A stretch of DNA of 64,000 bases from Anastatus disparis (GCA_017163975.1 JAFFSR010000316.1:623001-687000), one strand, 5' to 3'. Shown: positions 10,724 through 23,469, numbered from the stretch's first letter. Numbers and translations: made by a program. Notes: a model not told the origin generated them from the letters alone.

Positions 10724-11530
10724 AACATTTCAAACCAACTGGAAGAGCAGAAAAATAAAAATCTCTGAAACTCTGGGAATATATCCTGCCTGTTACTCAA
10801 AATGTGTAATAAAATTTTCAAGGATTTAGATTGGGAGGATCAAGAGCCATAGATTCTTCAAATTTAGAAATTTTTCAAAATTTTTGGAAAAGTCCCAGCT
10901 TGATCATTTTTTTTCCTGACAATCCTAATATTTTAGAGAGAAATTCATGAGAATACTTCTTGTTGTTAATGAAAAGCAGAGTTAGCATGATTCTTTACAG
11001 ACCTGAATTTTGAAGTTTTCTATTGGTTCTCATATGTATTACATGGTTATTGAAATTACTCATTGCTCCCCATTTCAGGAATTTCTTTTCGTGGGCTTAT
11101 TTTCCTCTATTTCACGTGAACTTTAAAATGAATTTTTGATCATGTAAGTCAGAGCCATCAATAAGGAGATAAAACAGTTTAAAATATATATTATCATGTA
11201 TGATTAATTTTTATATTGAAAATAAATTAGACATGAAAATATATATTTTAAACTGTTATAACTCCTTATTGGTGGCTCTTTCGTACACAATCAAAAATTT
11301 ATTTTAAAGTTCAAATATCTCAAACATCAAGATTTTCAGAAAAAAATTATCAAGTTGGTACTTTTCCAAAAATTTTGAAAATTTCCAAATTTCAAGGATC
11401 TATGGCTCTTAATCCTTCAAATCTAAATCCTTGAATATTTTTTTACACATTTTGAGTAACAGACAGAATATATTCTCAGAGTTTCTGCAATTTTTATTTT
11501 TTTGCTCTTCCAGTTGGTGTAAAATGTCCT
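10721..11530. mobile_element. Foldback MITE, CAACTGGAAGAGCAG ends (810 bp)
   Basis: The left arm from 10721 (GGAACATTTCAAACCAACTG...) pairs with the right arm ending at 11530. An inner pair around 11150-11290 (AATAAGGAG...CTCCTTATT) closes the hairpin. The ends sit in TA repeats, consistent with TA-targeting Tc1/mariner-type insertion. The element is non-coding. Confidence 0.8.
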
Positions 11531-11542
11531 ATATATATATAG

Positions 11543-12805
11543 TAAGACGAAAATTTTGAGCCCATGCACGACTTTTTTAGTGATCTACAATTTTGGACAG
11601 AGCCATTATCCGTTTGACGTGGATTGATCCATTGTCCAAAATTGTAGATCACTAAAAAAGTCGTGCATGGGCTCAAAATTTTCGTCTTACACTCTACTTT
11701 CTTTTGCAATGTGGTGATTTTGAAAAATCCAAAATGGCGGCCTTAATATGGTGACTCAAATCTAGAAATTTCATAAAAAATTTTCAAAAATTAATTTTAA
11801 TTTATTCAAATCTGATTCTACATATCTTTTATATCAGTAATCAATTTAGCGTTCGATTTTACATGAGAATATAGTATTGCACAAAAGGTAAAATAATTTT
11901 ACAATATCATCTGAAGGTCATATCGCGATACAATAGTTATTTCTCGAATTAATCATTGATAAACGTTGATTAGTAAGGAAATGAAGATACTGATAGGTAA
12001 CTCGAGTCACTAAATCCAAATCTGATATCCGCTTAACCCTACCAGTCTCCATCAAGGTCATTTGAAGGTCAAATTTGATAAGATTAAGACACCTATAAGT
12101 TTTAGGTGATGCTGGATCCGAATCCGAAACCTGTTGGAGTGTTGAACGACGTAATTACAGAAAAATACGTTTCAAACTGTGGTTTCTTGGAGGACAAAAA
12201 TTTTCTTTTAGTCAATATTTGATTAATTTTTACGTAATTACGTTGTTTGACACTCCAACAGACCCCGGTTTCGGATTCAGCGACACGTAAAACTTGAAGG
12301 TGTCCTAATATTATCAAATAATAAAAGATATTCAAGATTTGACCTTCCAATGACTTTCATACAGATCTTGTAGGGTTAAGCGGACATCAGATTTAAATTC
12401 AGTAACTCGAGTTATCTATCAGTATCTTCATTTTCTCACCAATCAACATTGATCAATGAGTAATTTGAGAAATAACTATTATTTCCCGATATGACCTTCC
12501 AATGACATTATAAATTTTTTTTACCTCGAGTGCAATACTATATTCCTATGTAAAATTGAACGCTAAATTGATTTCTGATGTAAAAAAATATGTAGTATCT
12601 GATTTGAATAAATTAATATCAATTTTTGAAAATTTTTATGATATCTCTAGGTTTGAGCCGCCATATTGGAGCCGCCATTTTGGATTTTTTAAAATCACCA
12701 CATTGCAAAAGAAAGTAGAGTGTAAGACGAAAATTTTGAGCTTATATACGATTTTTTTGGTGATCTACAATTTTGGACAGAGCCATTATCCGTTGACGTG
12801 GATTG

Positions 12806-12809
<4 letters not shown>
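11543..12809. mobile_element. Large foldback with nested inverted repeats
   Basis: The left arm (about 11630-12160) pairs with the right arm (about 12240-12809), both including CTCTACTTTCTTTTGCAATG. The left end carries an extra small palindrome (11543-11689, 55 bp arms). The innermost hairpin (about 12097-12300) carries CTCCAACAG and TTTCGGATTCAGCGAC. A near match of the latter (CGGATTCGGATTCAGCGACC) lies at about 43197-43216, next to the transposon gene fragments of 40-43 kb, so this may be its non-autonomous derivative. Confidence 0.7.

Positions 12810-12860
<51 letters not shown>
12810..12860. repeat. (TA)n microsatellite
   Basis: About 25 TA units following the foldback. Confidence 0.95.
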
Positions 12861-12866
<6 letters not shown>

Positions 12867-13103
12867 TTGCCGAAAATAATCATTTTTTATCATAATATTA
12901 TTTTTACAAATTTCATTATTATTTATTTATCATATAACAATTAATTCATAGCATTTTTTATAATTTCTTTAATTTTTCAGCTTTTCAAGTGAAAAGGCAG
13001 TAAATTAAATCAGTTAATATAAAAGCAATTCTTTTGTGAATATCTTTGGAAAAAGTTCATTAAAAATGACTGAAAATTCTTAAGAGAATTTTCTTTTTCA
13101 ATA

Positions 13104-13602
13104 ATGGTTTTGACTGAGGAAGATAAATTGATTGTTAAAAGACAGGGATTGTATAGTGGAATTGCTTTCATGTTAACTGATATTCATATATTAGAATTTA
13201 ATAACATTTCAAACCAGTGCACCTCATTCTACATGCAATTGACTTCACTAATTCAGAGACCACAATATGTTCATTCAGTACTGATTGATGGAGAATTTAT
13301 ACAGTTATTATTTACCGGAAATTTAGAAAAGAGTCACCGGATTCGTGTGTATTATAATAATAAGGTAATTCATATATATAGACAGTTTGAATCTTATATA
13401 TTTACAAGATGAGTATAAGATTTATATAAACAGATTATTTCTAAACAAATCAGAATTAAGTACAGTATTCAAAACACTACAATCACAAACGAATAATTAT
13501 GATTGTAGCGTTTTTGCAATGGTTTTTGCTGTTGCAGTACTTTATAATTTAGGTCCATGTTATTTAAGATATAATGTTTCTCAAATGCGATTACGTTTAT
13601 AA
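13104..13602 (+). pseudogene. Ulp1/C48-like cysteine protease fragment
   Basis: Two frames (13104-13412 and 13387-13602) join at a one-base indel near 13380. The likely His is in KSHRIRVYY. The Asp is in the DSL motif at the frameshift (GACAGTTTG). The Gln and Cys are in QTNNYDCSVFAM, the usual QxxxYDCG motif with Gly replaced by Ser. This is the His-Asp-Gln-Cys order of SUMO-protease-like C48 peptidases. It lies 1 kb upstream of the Helitron Rep domain on the same strand and with the same AT-rich codon use, so it is probably an accessory domain of that element. Broken, and unlikely to be active. Confidence 0.6.
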
Positions 13603-14576
13603 AGAATTTTTAAAACGCAAAAAATAAAAATCTTTCCAGTTTTACAAAAATTAATTACGATAATCCACCGAATATGATAAAAAGGAGTTTTTGTCATGAG
13701 CAAGGTCTTAATCAAATACCATTTAATTTAGATTTCGCCGAGCTTAAAATATTATAAAAAAATTCATAAATGCATCTATTGCCAGAACAAAAAAAGATCA
13801 TGGAAATGTATCGTCAACAAAAGAATTTGAATCATGAAACAATTTTGATGGAAATTGACAATGACATTTCAGATAGAAATTTTTGAAAAACCAGATAATG
13901 ATATAATGGGAATCGATAACATCCACTTGAATTATAATGATAATAAAATTGGGACAGTTGAGATTAAATTAAATGAAGAAAAAAAAGAATCAAAAGAAAT
14001 AGATGAAAAAGAAACTTTATTTGTAACAGAACTTAAGAGCTTGACAAAGCGGCCCCCTTCTAATAATATTTCCAATCCCAACTTATGAATAAACGATGCG
14101 TTTAATCAATTTTTTTTGCTACAAAGTAAAAATTTGTAAGATTATATTCCAGTGCGGTCAACTCAAGAAATCCACCAAAATATTAGACATATAAAGTTAT
14201 AATAAAAACTTTCAATGTATCATATTTTAAAGTTAGGTCTATCAAGTTTGATATCTAATTTCCAATCCAAGCTCATAAAAAAATAACAAGTCTAAATGAT
14301 TTTTTATTTTGACAAAAATCATTGTAGTAATATAGCTTTAGTACGGACAAGTCATTATATTTGTTTAATTTATTAATTTAAAAAGATACTGATATAATAA
14401 AACTCAAGTGATGCAGCTCCAACATCCCGTTAATAGGAAAATGGTAACAGAAGAATCACATAAATATAGAAAAATTTCAGAAAAAGACATTATTATGGAA
14501 ATGCGAGAAACAAAAAAGTAATGATAAATTAGAACTAAGACGTGCTCAAGAAACTTTACGTAAGAAAAAAGCTTAT
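13603..14576 (+). other. Helitron spacer with degenerate coding
   Basis: Contains a 77-codon acidic/lysine-rich frame (13855-14088) that I do not recognise. After it comes AT-rich sequence and, from about 14410, the broken start of the lysine-rich region that continues in the Rep entry. Probably decayed N-terminal coding of the same element. Confidence 0.35.
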
Positions 14577-15974
14577 ATGGAAATGAAAAAAGGACAACCA
14601 AATAAATATAAACAGAAATTAGAAAATACTAAGATAACAAAATGGCAATTCAAGGAAACAATGAGTACTGATAAATTTGAACAAATACGTGCGAATGAGG
14701 CTTTACGTAAGAAAGAAGCTTATATAAAAATTAAAGAAAAACAACCAAAAAAATATGAAGAAAAATTAGAAAATGTTAAGTGTAAACGATTAAAAATGGA
14801 ACCCGATAGTCCACGATTTTCAAAACAAAATTACATTGATTCAATAACACTTGTAAATTATCATGGTAAACCTGACCTTTTTGTAACTATGACCTGTGAC
14901 CCACATTGGAAAGAAATAACTGAAAACTTGGAAATTTATAAAAATGCAATAGATAGACCAGATACTATAACAAGAGTATTTTATGAAAAAGTAGAATAAT
15001 TCAAAAATTTAGTAATAAAAAAGGGAATATTAGGAAAATGTATTGCATATAGTTATGTAATTCAATTTCAAAAACGAGGATTACTACATATGCATATGTT
15101 GTTATTCTTAGATAAAAATGATAAATTGGACATTCCCGAAAAAGTTGATAAAATAATAAGTGCAGAAATCCCAAATAGAGATATTTATCCAAAATTATAT
15201 AGTATTGTTAAACAATTTATGATACACGGTCCCTGTGGTATGCAAAATATAAATTGTCCGTGCATGGATAAAAATACGAAACAATGTACGAAAGATTTTC
15301 CAAAAAAATTTAATATTACAACAACAATTAAATCAAATAGGTATCCACTATACAAACGCAAAAATGATGGCGTCAAAATAATTATCAAAAATAAATTAAC
15401 AGAAAGAATTGCAGATAATGGATTCGTTGTTCCTTATAATCCTTACTTATTATTGAAATTTAATGCACACATAAACGTAGAAGTTTGTTTCACTGTACAA
15501 TGCATTAAATATTTATTCAAATACTGTTATGAAGGTCATGATTGTGCATACATTGAAATACATCAAGTGAATGTTGATTTTAGATCAGAAAATTAAGACA
15601 CTTTTGAAAATGACAATAGTGAAAATGTTGAATATGAATATGACGAAATCAAACAATACATTAATACACGATATTTATGTCCACCTGAAGCAATGCACAG
15701 ATTATTAGAATATCCTTTACATGTTATCCCACATACTATAAAATGTCTAAGCGTTCATGAAGAGAATCAACAAAACGTATTTTTTAAAGAAGGAAAAGAA
15801 GAAATGATCATGCAAAAAAATGTTGGAACAACATTAACAGCATATTTTGAATCGAATAGAGAAGATTACGAAGCACGAAATTACTTATATTCAGAAATAC
15901 CAAATTTTTATACATTTGATGAAAAACTGAAAAAGTGGAATAAAAAAAAAAAAAAGAAAACCAATACTCAGTAG
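14577..15974 (+). pseudogene. Helitron RepHel: Rep (HUH nickase) part
   Basis: One frame with in-frame TAA stops at 14997-14999 and 15594-15596. Lysine-rich repeats (ALRKKEAY units) precede the Rep domain. GKPDLFVTMTCDPHW is the first conserved block. LLHMHMLLFL at about 15080-15109 is the HUH motif (His-Met-His). CIKYLFKYCYEGHD at about 15502-15543 carries the catalytic tyrosine motif (Y-x3-Y). Helitron Rep nicks and joins DNA ends in rolling-circle transposition. The frame is lost at an A-rich run near 15942-15955 and resumes in the helicase. The N terminus looks truncated compared with usual RepHel proteins. Confidence 0.88.
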
Positions 15975-15975
15975 A

Positions 15976-17771
15976 ATGTACTTAGTAAGTCCGAAAGAGA
16001 GAGAACGTTATTTTATTAGGTTATTACTATTACATGTTAAAGGAGCCACGTCTTTTGAAGCTTTGCGTACTGTTGATGATGTGATGTACAATTCGTTTTA
16101 TGAGGCAGCTATGGCAAAACAATTAATTAATAAAGATAAAGAATGGGATAGATGCTTGGAAGAAGCATCTTCAACAGAATTCCCTCATGCTCTTTGTGAA
16201 TTATTTGCTTTTATTTGCGTTTTTCATAATCCTATAAGTGCACGAGATTTATATGAAAAATATAAAGATAAATTTTACCACCCTAAATACGAAAAAAATG
16301 TAGGTGAAAATCTTGCATTGAATGTTATTGAAAATAATTTACAAGTCAATGGATTTTCATTAAACGATTTTAATTTGCCTAACATAAGCACATTTATAGA
16401 AGAAGATAATAATGAAACAATTTCAAATCATAATAATTATATTCTTAATGAATTAGAAATGAAAATAAATTCTTTAAATAATAAACAAAGGCAAATATTC
16501 GACTCTACACTAAAAAGTTTAAACAACCAAAGTAAAGAAAAATATATTTTCATAGATGGACCGAGTGGAAGTGGAAAAAGTTATTTACTTAACGTTTTAA
16601 TGGCTTATTTTAAATATCATACCATACATTGTTTATGTGTAGCTTTGACAGGTATAGCAGCGAATTCATTAGCCGATGGAAATACCGTGCATACAACATT
16701 TAAACTACCGTTAAATATAACAGATTGTACAACTTGTAATGTTAAGCCCAATTCTGCAGAAGGCAAACAATTAAAGGAAACACAAATAATTATTTGGGAT
16801 GAAATATCCATGACTTCAAAATTTGCTCTTGAAGCGGTTGATTGTCTTTTTCAAGATTTATGCAATGTAAACCAACCCTTCAGTGGTAAAACTGTAATTA
16901 TGTCAGGAGATTTCAGGTAAACATCACCAATTGTACGACATGGTAGCCGTATGAACATTATTGAAAATTCAGTTAAATTTAGTTTATTATGGCAAAATTT
17001 TAAACAAATGAAGTTAAATGAAAATCTGCGAGTTTCGGATAATGATAATAATTTTAAGCAATGGTTATTAGACATCGGAGAAGGAAAACGCCGCGATGTT
17101 TTTGAAGATGATAATGAGGTAAGTGCTATACCAGATAATTTTATCATTAAAGAAAATCTTGTAGAAGAAACATTCGGAAAAACAATAAAAATAGACAATA
17201 CGAATATAACGAAAAAAGTTATTTTGGCTCCTAAAAATAATGATGTAACTGAAATCAATAATAATGTTTTGAATTTAATGGAAGGAAACCATGTTGAATA
17301 TTTGAGTATTGATACTGCTGAAGATGATAACAAAGAAAATTTAGATATTATGTTACCTTCAGAATTTTTAAATAAGTTAACTCCTAATGGACTTCCACCA
17401 CATAAATTACATTTAAAAGTAGGGGCTATCATTATACTTTTAAGAAATTTAAATGTCAATAAGGGACTTTGTAATGGAACAAGTTTGATAGTAAAAAAAT
17501 GCTTAAATATTCCATTCAAGCGGAATTAGCAACTGGTCAAAACAAAGGTAAATTAGTTTTCATTCCAAGAATAAATTTATCTCCATCTACGGAAGAAATT
17601 CCATTCAATATGCAACGAAAACAGTTTCCTATTAGATTAGGATTTGCAATGACTATTAATAAATCACAAGGACAATCTTATGAAAAAGTTGGTGTTTATT
17701 TGCTGTCACCAGTTTTCAGTCATGGGCAATTATATGTTGCTCTTTCAAGGACGAAATTTAAAAACAATTAA
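15976..17771 (+). pseudogene. Helitron RepHel: PIF1-type helicase part
   Basis: Begins with the linker RYFIRLLLLHVKGATSFEAL, then superfamily 1 helicase motifs. Walker A is GPSGSGKS (about 16558-16581), next is LTGIAANSLADGNTVH, Walker B is IIWDEISM, and motif III is SGDFR. A TAA at 16918-16920 stands where family members have a Gln codon (CAA to TAA). The frame continues in the same phase to about 17520, shifts, and ends with INKSQGQS and GQLYVALSR, which are motifs V and VI. It would unwind DNA during Helitron transposition. Stops and shifts make it inactive. Confidence 0.88.
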
Positions 17772-17985
17772 AAATTATATTTAGGTGACTACGCTATTGT
17801 CAATGGAGAAAATAAAAATGATCAGAACACAATATATACAAAATCGTTGTTTATAAAGAGATATTATAAAGAATATGTCAACATGTATTTAATATTTATG
17901 TTTTAGATTGTGTTAATAGTTAAACTCGAAATATAATAAAATATATGACATTTAATAAAAATAAATATCAACTGACGCTTTCAAA
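17772..17985. other. AT-rich sequence after the Helitron gene
   Basis: Probably the 3' part of the Helitron. I could not place a CTRR end with hairpin confidently. Confidence 0.3.
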
Positions 17986-17989
17986 ATAG

Positions 17990-18440
17990 TTTAATATGAT
18001 GTTGAATCAGCTGTATAAAGGACGCGCTGTTAAATCGGCTACATAAGGAAACGTGCTGTTGAATCATCTGCATACGAGGATACGCTATTAAATCGACTAC
18101 ATTAGGGAATGCGCTGTTGAATCGGCTGCAAATAGGGATGCGCTGTAGAATCGGCTGCATATGGGGATGCGCTGTTGAATCGGCTGCATATTGGGATGCG
18201 CTGTTGAATCGGCTGCATATTGGGATGCGCTGCTGAATCGGCTGCATATTGGGATGCGCTGTTGAATCGGCTGCATACTGGGATGTGCTGTTGAATCGGC
18301 TGCATATTAAGATGCGCTGTTGAATCGGCTGCATATTGGGATGCGCTGTTAAATCGGCTGCATATGGGGATGCGCTGTTTAAACGGCTGCATATTGGGAC
18401 GCTCTGTTTAATCGGCTGTATATAGAGATGCGCTATTAGA
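17990..18440. repeat. 29 bp minisatellite
   Basis: About 15 head-to-tail copies of a unit close to ATGCGCTGTTGAATCGGCTG plus CATATTGGG. The centre is most uniform and both edges are degenerate. It follows the Helitron and may be its internal or 3' minisatellite. Minus-strand frames through it are repeat artefacts. Confidence 0.9.
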
Positions 18441-18639
18441 TTTGCAATGTCTAGTGTAGGAATGAGACGTTAAAACATTGCATTTAAAATAAAAAAAAAT
18501 ATTATAGTATCTGGAGCAGAGTCTATATAAAACATTATAAAAATACGCTCCACTAAAGAATCCAATGTAAAAGTATACAGACTTGGATGAAAAGCTACGT
18601 TAGAAAACATATTGACCATAAAAATGTAGGAATCAAAAA

Positions 18640-19920
18640 AATATAAAGCCCAAGAAAATATAAGGCCCAAAAAATATAAGGCCAAAGAAAGTGTTAGGCC
18701 CGAGAAAATATAAGGCCCAAAAATATAGAACCTGAAAAAATATTGGGCCCAAAAACATATCAAGTCCCAAAAATTATAAGGCCCAAAAAATATAAGGCCC
18801 AAGAAAGTATTAGGCTCGATAAAATATAAGGCCCAAAAAAAATTAAGGCCCAAGAAAATATAAGGCCCAAAAAATATAGAGACCGAAAAAATATTGGGCC
18901 CAAAAAAAATTAGAGCCCAAGAAAATATAAGGCCCAAAAAATATAGAGACCGAAAAAATATTGGGCCCAAAAAATATTGAGTCCCAAAAATTATAAGACC
19001 TAAAAAAATATAAGGCCCAAGAAAGTATCAGGCTCGATAAAATATAAGTCCCAAAAAATATAGAGACCGAAAAAATATTAGGCCCAAAAAAATATTAAGT
19101 CCAAAAAATTATAAGGCCCAAAAAAATGTAAGGCCCAAAAAAGTATTAGGCTCAATAAGATATAAGGCCCAAAAAATATAGAGACCGAAAAAATATTGGG
19201 CCAAAAAAAATATTGAGTCCAAAAAATTATAAGGCCCAAAAATATATAAGGCCCAAGAAAGTATTAGGCTCAATAAAATATAAGGCCGAAAAAATATAGA
19301 CCGAAAAAATATTGGGCCCAAAAAAATATTGAGTCCAAAAAATTGTAAGGCCCAAAAAAATATAAGGCCCAAGAAAGTAGAAGGTTCAATAAAATATGAG
19401 GCCCAAAAAAATATAAGGCCCAAGAAAATATAAGGCTCAATAAAATATAAGGCCCAAAAAATATAGAGACCGAAAAAATATTGGGCCCAAAAAAATATTG
19501 AGTCCAAAAAAATATTAGGCCCAAAAAAATATTGAGTCCAAAAAATTACAAGGTCCAAGAAAATTATAATGCCCAAGAAAATATAAAGCCCAAGAAAATA
19601 TAAGGCCCAAAAAATATAGAGACCGAAAAAATATTGGGCCCAAAAAAATATTGAGTCCAAAAAAATATTAGGCCCAAAAAAATATTGAGTCCAAAAAATT
19701 ACAAGGTCCAAGAAAATTATAATGCCCAAGAAAATATAAAAACCAAGAAAATATAAGGCCCAAAAAATATAGAGACCGAAAAAATATTGGGCCCAAAAAT
19801 ATAGAGACTGAAAAAATATTGGGCCCAAAAACATGTCAAGTCCCAAAAATTATAAGGCCTGAAAAATATAAGGCCCAAGAAAATGAAAAGCCAAAGAAAA
19901 TATAAGGCCCAAGAAAGACA
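18640..19920. repeat. 17 bp minisatellite with 153 bp higher-order unit
   Basis: About 75 copies of AAAATATAAGGCCCAAG-like units. A longer block at about 19478-19600 recurs at about 19631-19753, a 153 bp (9 x 17) higher-order period. The minus strand is open for up to 245 codons as hydrophobic Phe/Leu/Gly repeats, a consequence of the unit lacking stops in that orientation. Confidence 0.92.
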
Positions 19921-19929
19921 CATTCAAAA

Positions 19930-20077
19930 AATAAGTTTTTTTTTGGCTGCACTTTACAAGATGTGTTTTGTTAGCCACACTTTTAAAGATGTGTTTTTTT
20001 CACCACACTTTCAGAGATGTGTTTTTTTTCGTAGTCAATTACGCAGCTGTGATTGTTTTCGTAGCCACCGTCGATAT
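19930..20077. repeat. Short GATGTGTTTTTT repeats plus foldback-end fragment
   Basis: Three copies of a roughly 35 bp unit (ACTTTnnnAGATGTGTTTTTT) lead into GATTGTTTTCGTAGCCACCG and TCGATAT. These match the termini of the foldback at 41369-41925. Confidence 0.6.
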
Positions 20078-21639
20078 ATACATGCACATGTATACAAATA
20101 CACACACATACATATTCTATCATAAAAAATTGAACTTTTTAATTTTTAATGTTTTTATTTTATTATAGTCCAATTAATAGAGACATTTTGAGGACATTAA
20201 TTAGGGGCTTAATAAAACCTATATAGAGTTGTTAAGGGCGATGAAAAAACATACCCTATATAAAATGTAACCAAAAAAAAAACAGTAGAAAATGCTCCAG
20301 GAGGCTGCAAAGTTGGGCAAAACAACTTTTTTAATTCTCTGAAGCAACCTATGCATTTTAACAAAAAAAGTAATAAGTAAAAGTGTTAGAGAATAAAAAA
20401 ACCTTTTTTATAAATAAATGAAGCTGGGGCTTTATTTATAACTTTTACGAATTTGCTCTTTGAATATTATTATAGCTGGGTTCGAAACGAAGAATTAAAA
20501 AAAAAGAACTTTAATAGGAGCCGAGATAAGATTTTTTTTTAAATCACAGCAACTTTGTTTATAACAATTAAGAAATACATCAAGGTCATTTTTAACCGAC
20601 TTTAAAAAGGAAGAGGTTCTCAATTCAATTCAATTTTTTTTTCCGTTTTTTTTTTGTGTCTGTTAACTCATAACTCCGTCATTTCTAAACCGATTAGAAA
20701 AACTTTTTTTTATCTGATAGAGGATGTCTGCAAAAAGATCCCATACGTATTCTATAATTATTGGGCAAATATTCGGTGTTTATAAACAAATTATCAAATT
20801 AAAAAAAACCGGGTGTTTCGTTTTCTCATCTAATTTACCTCCATTATACTTCTTCTGCTATACTCTTTCTCTCTCTTTCTCTCTGTCTCTCTCTCTTTCT
20901 TTCCCTCTCTCCCTCTCCCTCTCTTACCTAAGCTTGAATATGTATACATGCACACACAACAACACTGTGCCGTTGAGCCTTCTCTCTTTCCTCCTATACA
21001 TTGCTTGGTATAGTGTAGTAATGCATGCGTTATGAATTAATAATGAAAGTTAGGCGTAATTAGTGGATCTACCTATATTTGTGCTTTTAGTAAGGGGATT
21101 CACCACAAAACAGAAAATAAAAATTTTTTTAACAAAAAACAAAATGGACTTCAAAAAAATGCACTAAACGGTTACAAAAAAATTTTTTTTAACAAAAAAC
21201 AAAACCGACTTTAAAAAAATGCACTAAGCAGTTACAAATAATTTATGATCTTCAATAATCATACGCATACTTTGCATCTAACTCAACACATGTGTAGCAA
21301 ACATATTATAGATTATCTAATTATTTGTAAACAGCACAAACAAATTATATTTTTTTTTAATTCTCAAAAATATTTTTGAAGTCGGCGTCAAGTTGTTAAA
21401 TCGTTCTGCACAGATGTAGAATTTGACGCCAACTTTGAAAATATTTTTTTGTGAATTAAAAAAAAATATAATTTGTTTGTGCTGTTTACAAATGATTAGA
21501 TTTTCAAAAATGCGACATTTTATTATTAAAACTAAAATAATAATAACATACAAATAATAACGTCAAGGTCGGAGTCGTGGTGGGGATGCTTATCTTTGCG
21601 CGTGAGGAATGTTAACAAACGACTCCGTTCCAATAAAAT

Positions 21640-23240
21640 TTGTAAAATTTAACCGTATCTCCGTAAATAATAGACCGATTTTGATGTTTTAATTTTAATC
21701 TGGGGTACCTTGAAAAATTATTAATATTGGTGCAAATAGTTTTTCAAAATAGGGTATATTTAAGTTAAAACAACTGTACCTAATACATACACCTTAAACG
21801 CAAATGATTGTTGTGGCTCACTAAATCAATATTTTTAGACGTGTAATGCATTATTTTAAAGCTAAAAGAAAGGACTTGAAAATGAGATATCATGAGTTTC
21901 ATTACTATCAATATTTACGAAATGCGCGCGGATTTACGTAAATGTTGTAAACGAACTTACCTTATTATTCCTCGTAATTATTATATTTGAAACCTGGAAA
22001 CAAGTTCAATTAAAATTTTTATTGTTTCTATATTTATCTAATTATTATAATGAATTCATAGTTTCAATAAATAAAAAAATAATTATTAATAATTGCAAAA
22101 AATTTAATAGTAATAATAAAAGTTGCTATCTCTTTTTTTTACTTTTCTTTGTTTTAATGCAAAAAAATTTTTTCATCATTAAATATATTTTAATTTTTTT
22201 TCTAAAATTAAACTACTAAAGTTTTCATGTAAGGAATATTTCCTAAATATAATAGAAAAATTGATATGAAAATTGCTTTTTATTTGGAACTATTTTTATT
22301 TTTTATTTCATTATAAAATATTAATATATATCAAAAAATTATGATATAAAAGGATAAAATTTATGGAAGAAGGATAAAAAAATATTTATTTTCGTGTAAA
22401 ATATATTGTTATTAAATATTAATTTTTCTTTTTTTTGCGGTTGGCTTGCTTTCGTTTTCCTCTATAAAAATATTACAATTTATATTATCGCTTTCTTCGC
22501 ATGCGTCATTTTCAACTTCGATTGCCTCGACATTGGAGCAACAACTCCCCATTATAATTGCTAGAAATAATAACTATCTATATAATATATGAGGAGCTGT
22601 TGCTGAAATTCAGTGTTTATTTAAATACAAATTTAAATTTTCCGATTACCCTTTGTTTATCGATTTTTTCTGTATTATTTTAAAAGTGTTTCTTACATCA
22701 AAATCTTAGTAGTTTAATTTTAGAAAGGAAATAAAAATATATTCAATGATGAAAAAATTTTTTTGCATGAAAAACAAAGAAAAGTAAAAAAAACGAGATA
22801 ACTTTTATTATTACTATTATATTTTTTGCAATTATTAATAATTATTTTTTCATTAATTGAAATTATAAATTCATTATAATAATTAATTGGAATATAGAAT
22901 CAATAAAAATTTTAATTAAGCTTGTCTCCAGGTTCCAAATGTAATAATTACGAGGAATAATAAAGAAAGTTTGATTACAACATTTACGTAAATCCGCGCG
23001 CATTTCGTAAATATTGATCGTAATGAAACTCATGATATCTCATTTTTAAGTTCTTTCTTTAAGCTTTAAAATAAGACATAATGCGTCTAAAAATATTGAC
23101 ATAGTGAGCCAAAACAATCATTTGTGTTTAAGGTGTCCGTATTAGATACAGTTGTTTTTTTTAACTTAAATACACCCTATTTTGAAAAACTGTTTGCACC
23201 TATATTAATAACTTTTCAAGGTACCCCAGATTAAAAAAAA
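21640..23240. repeat. Inner palindrome of the 6.1 kb foldback
   Basis: Left arm about 21660-22200 (with CTGGGGTACCTTGAAAAATT and GCGCGCGGATTTACGTAAAT) is the inverse of about 22740-23235. The unpaired loop of about 500 bp holds a 46-codon frame on the minus strand. Confidence 0.8.
22412..22552 (-). CDS. Small ORF with NLS-like C terminus, unrecognised
   Basis: 46 codons from ATG 22552-22550 to TAA 22414-22412. Starts MGSCCSN, has an acidic middle and ends PTAKKRKINI, which resembles a monopartite nuclear localisation signal. It is the only non-random-looking frame in the loop of the palindrome and is richer in GC than its surroundings. It could be a surviving exon of the parent transposon's protein or chance. 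Confidence 0.25.
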   Translation of the reverse strand: MGSCCSNVEAIEVENDACEESDNINCNIFIEENESKPTAKKRKINI

Positions 23241-23469
23241 TTTTTTAACAAAAAACAAAACCGACTTAAAAAAAATGCACTAAACAGTTAAAAATAATTT
23301 ATGATCTTCAATAATTATACGCATACTACACATTTAACTCAACACATGTGTAGCGAAGATATAGATTATCTAATTATTTGTAAACAGCACAAATTATATT
23401 TTTTTTAATTCACAAAAAAATATAATTTGTTTGTGCTGTTTACAAATAATTTGTAACATAACAGATTGG

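Noticed and set aside
16617..17519. 222-codon and shorter minus-strand frames
   Set aside because: They are antisense to the Helitron helicase, whose motifs are clear on the plus strand.
19109..19846. 245-codon hydrophobic open frame on the minus strand
   Set aside because: It is a translation of the 17 bp minisatellite; composition and period follow the DNA repeat, and no start context or domain is present.
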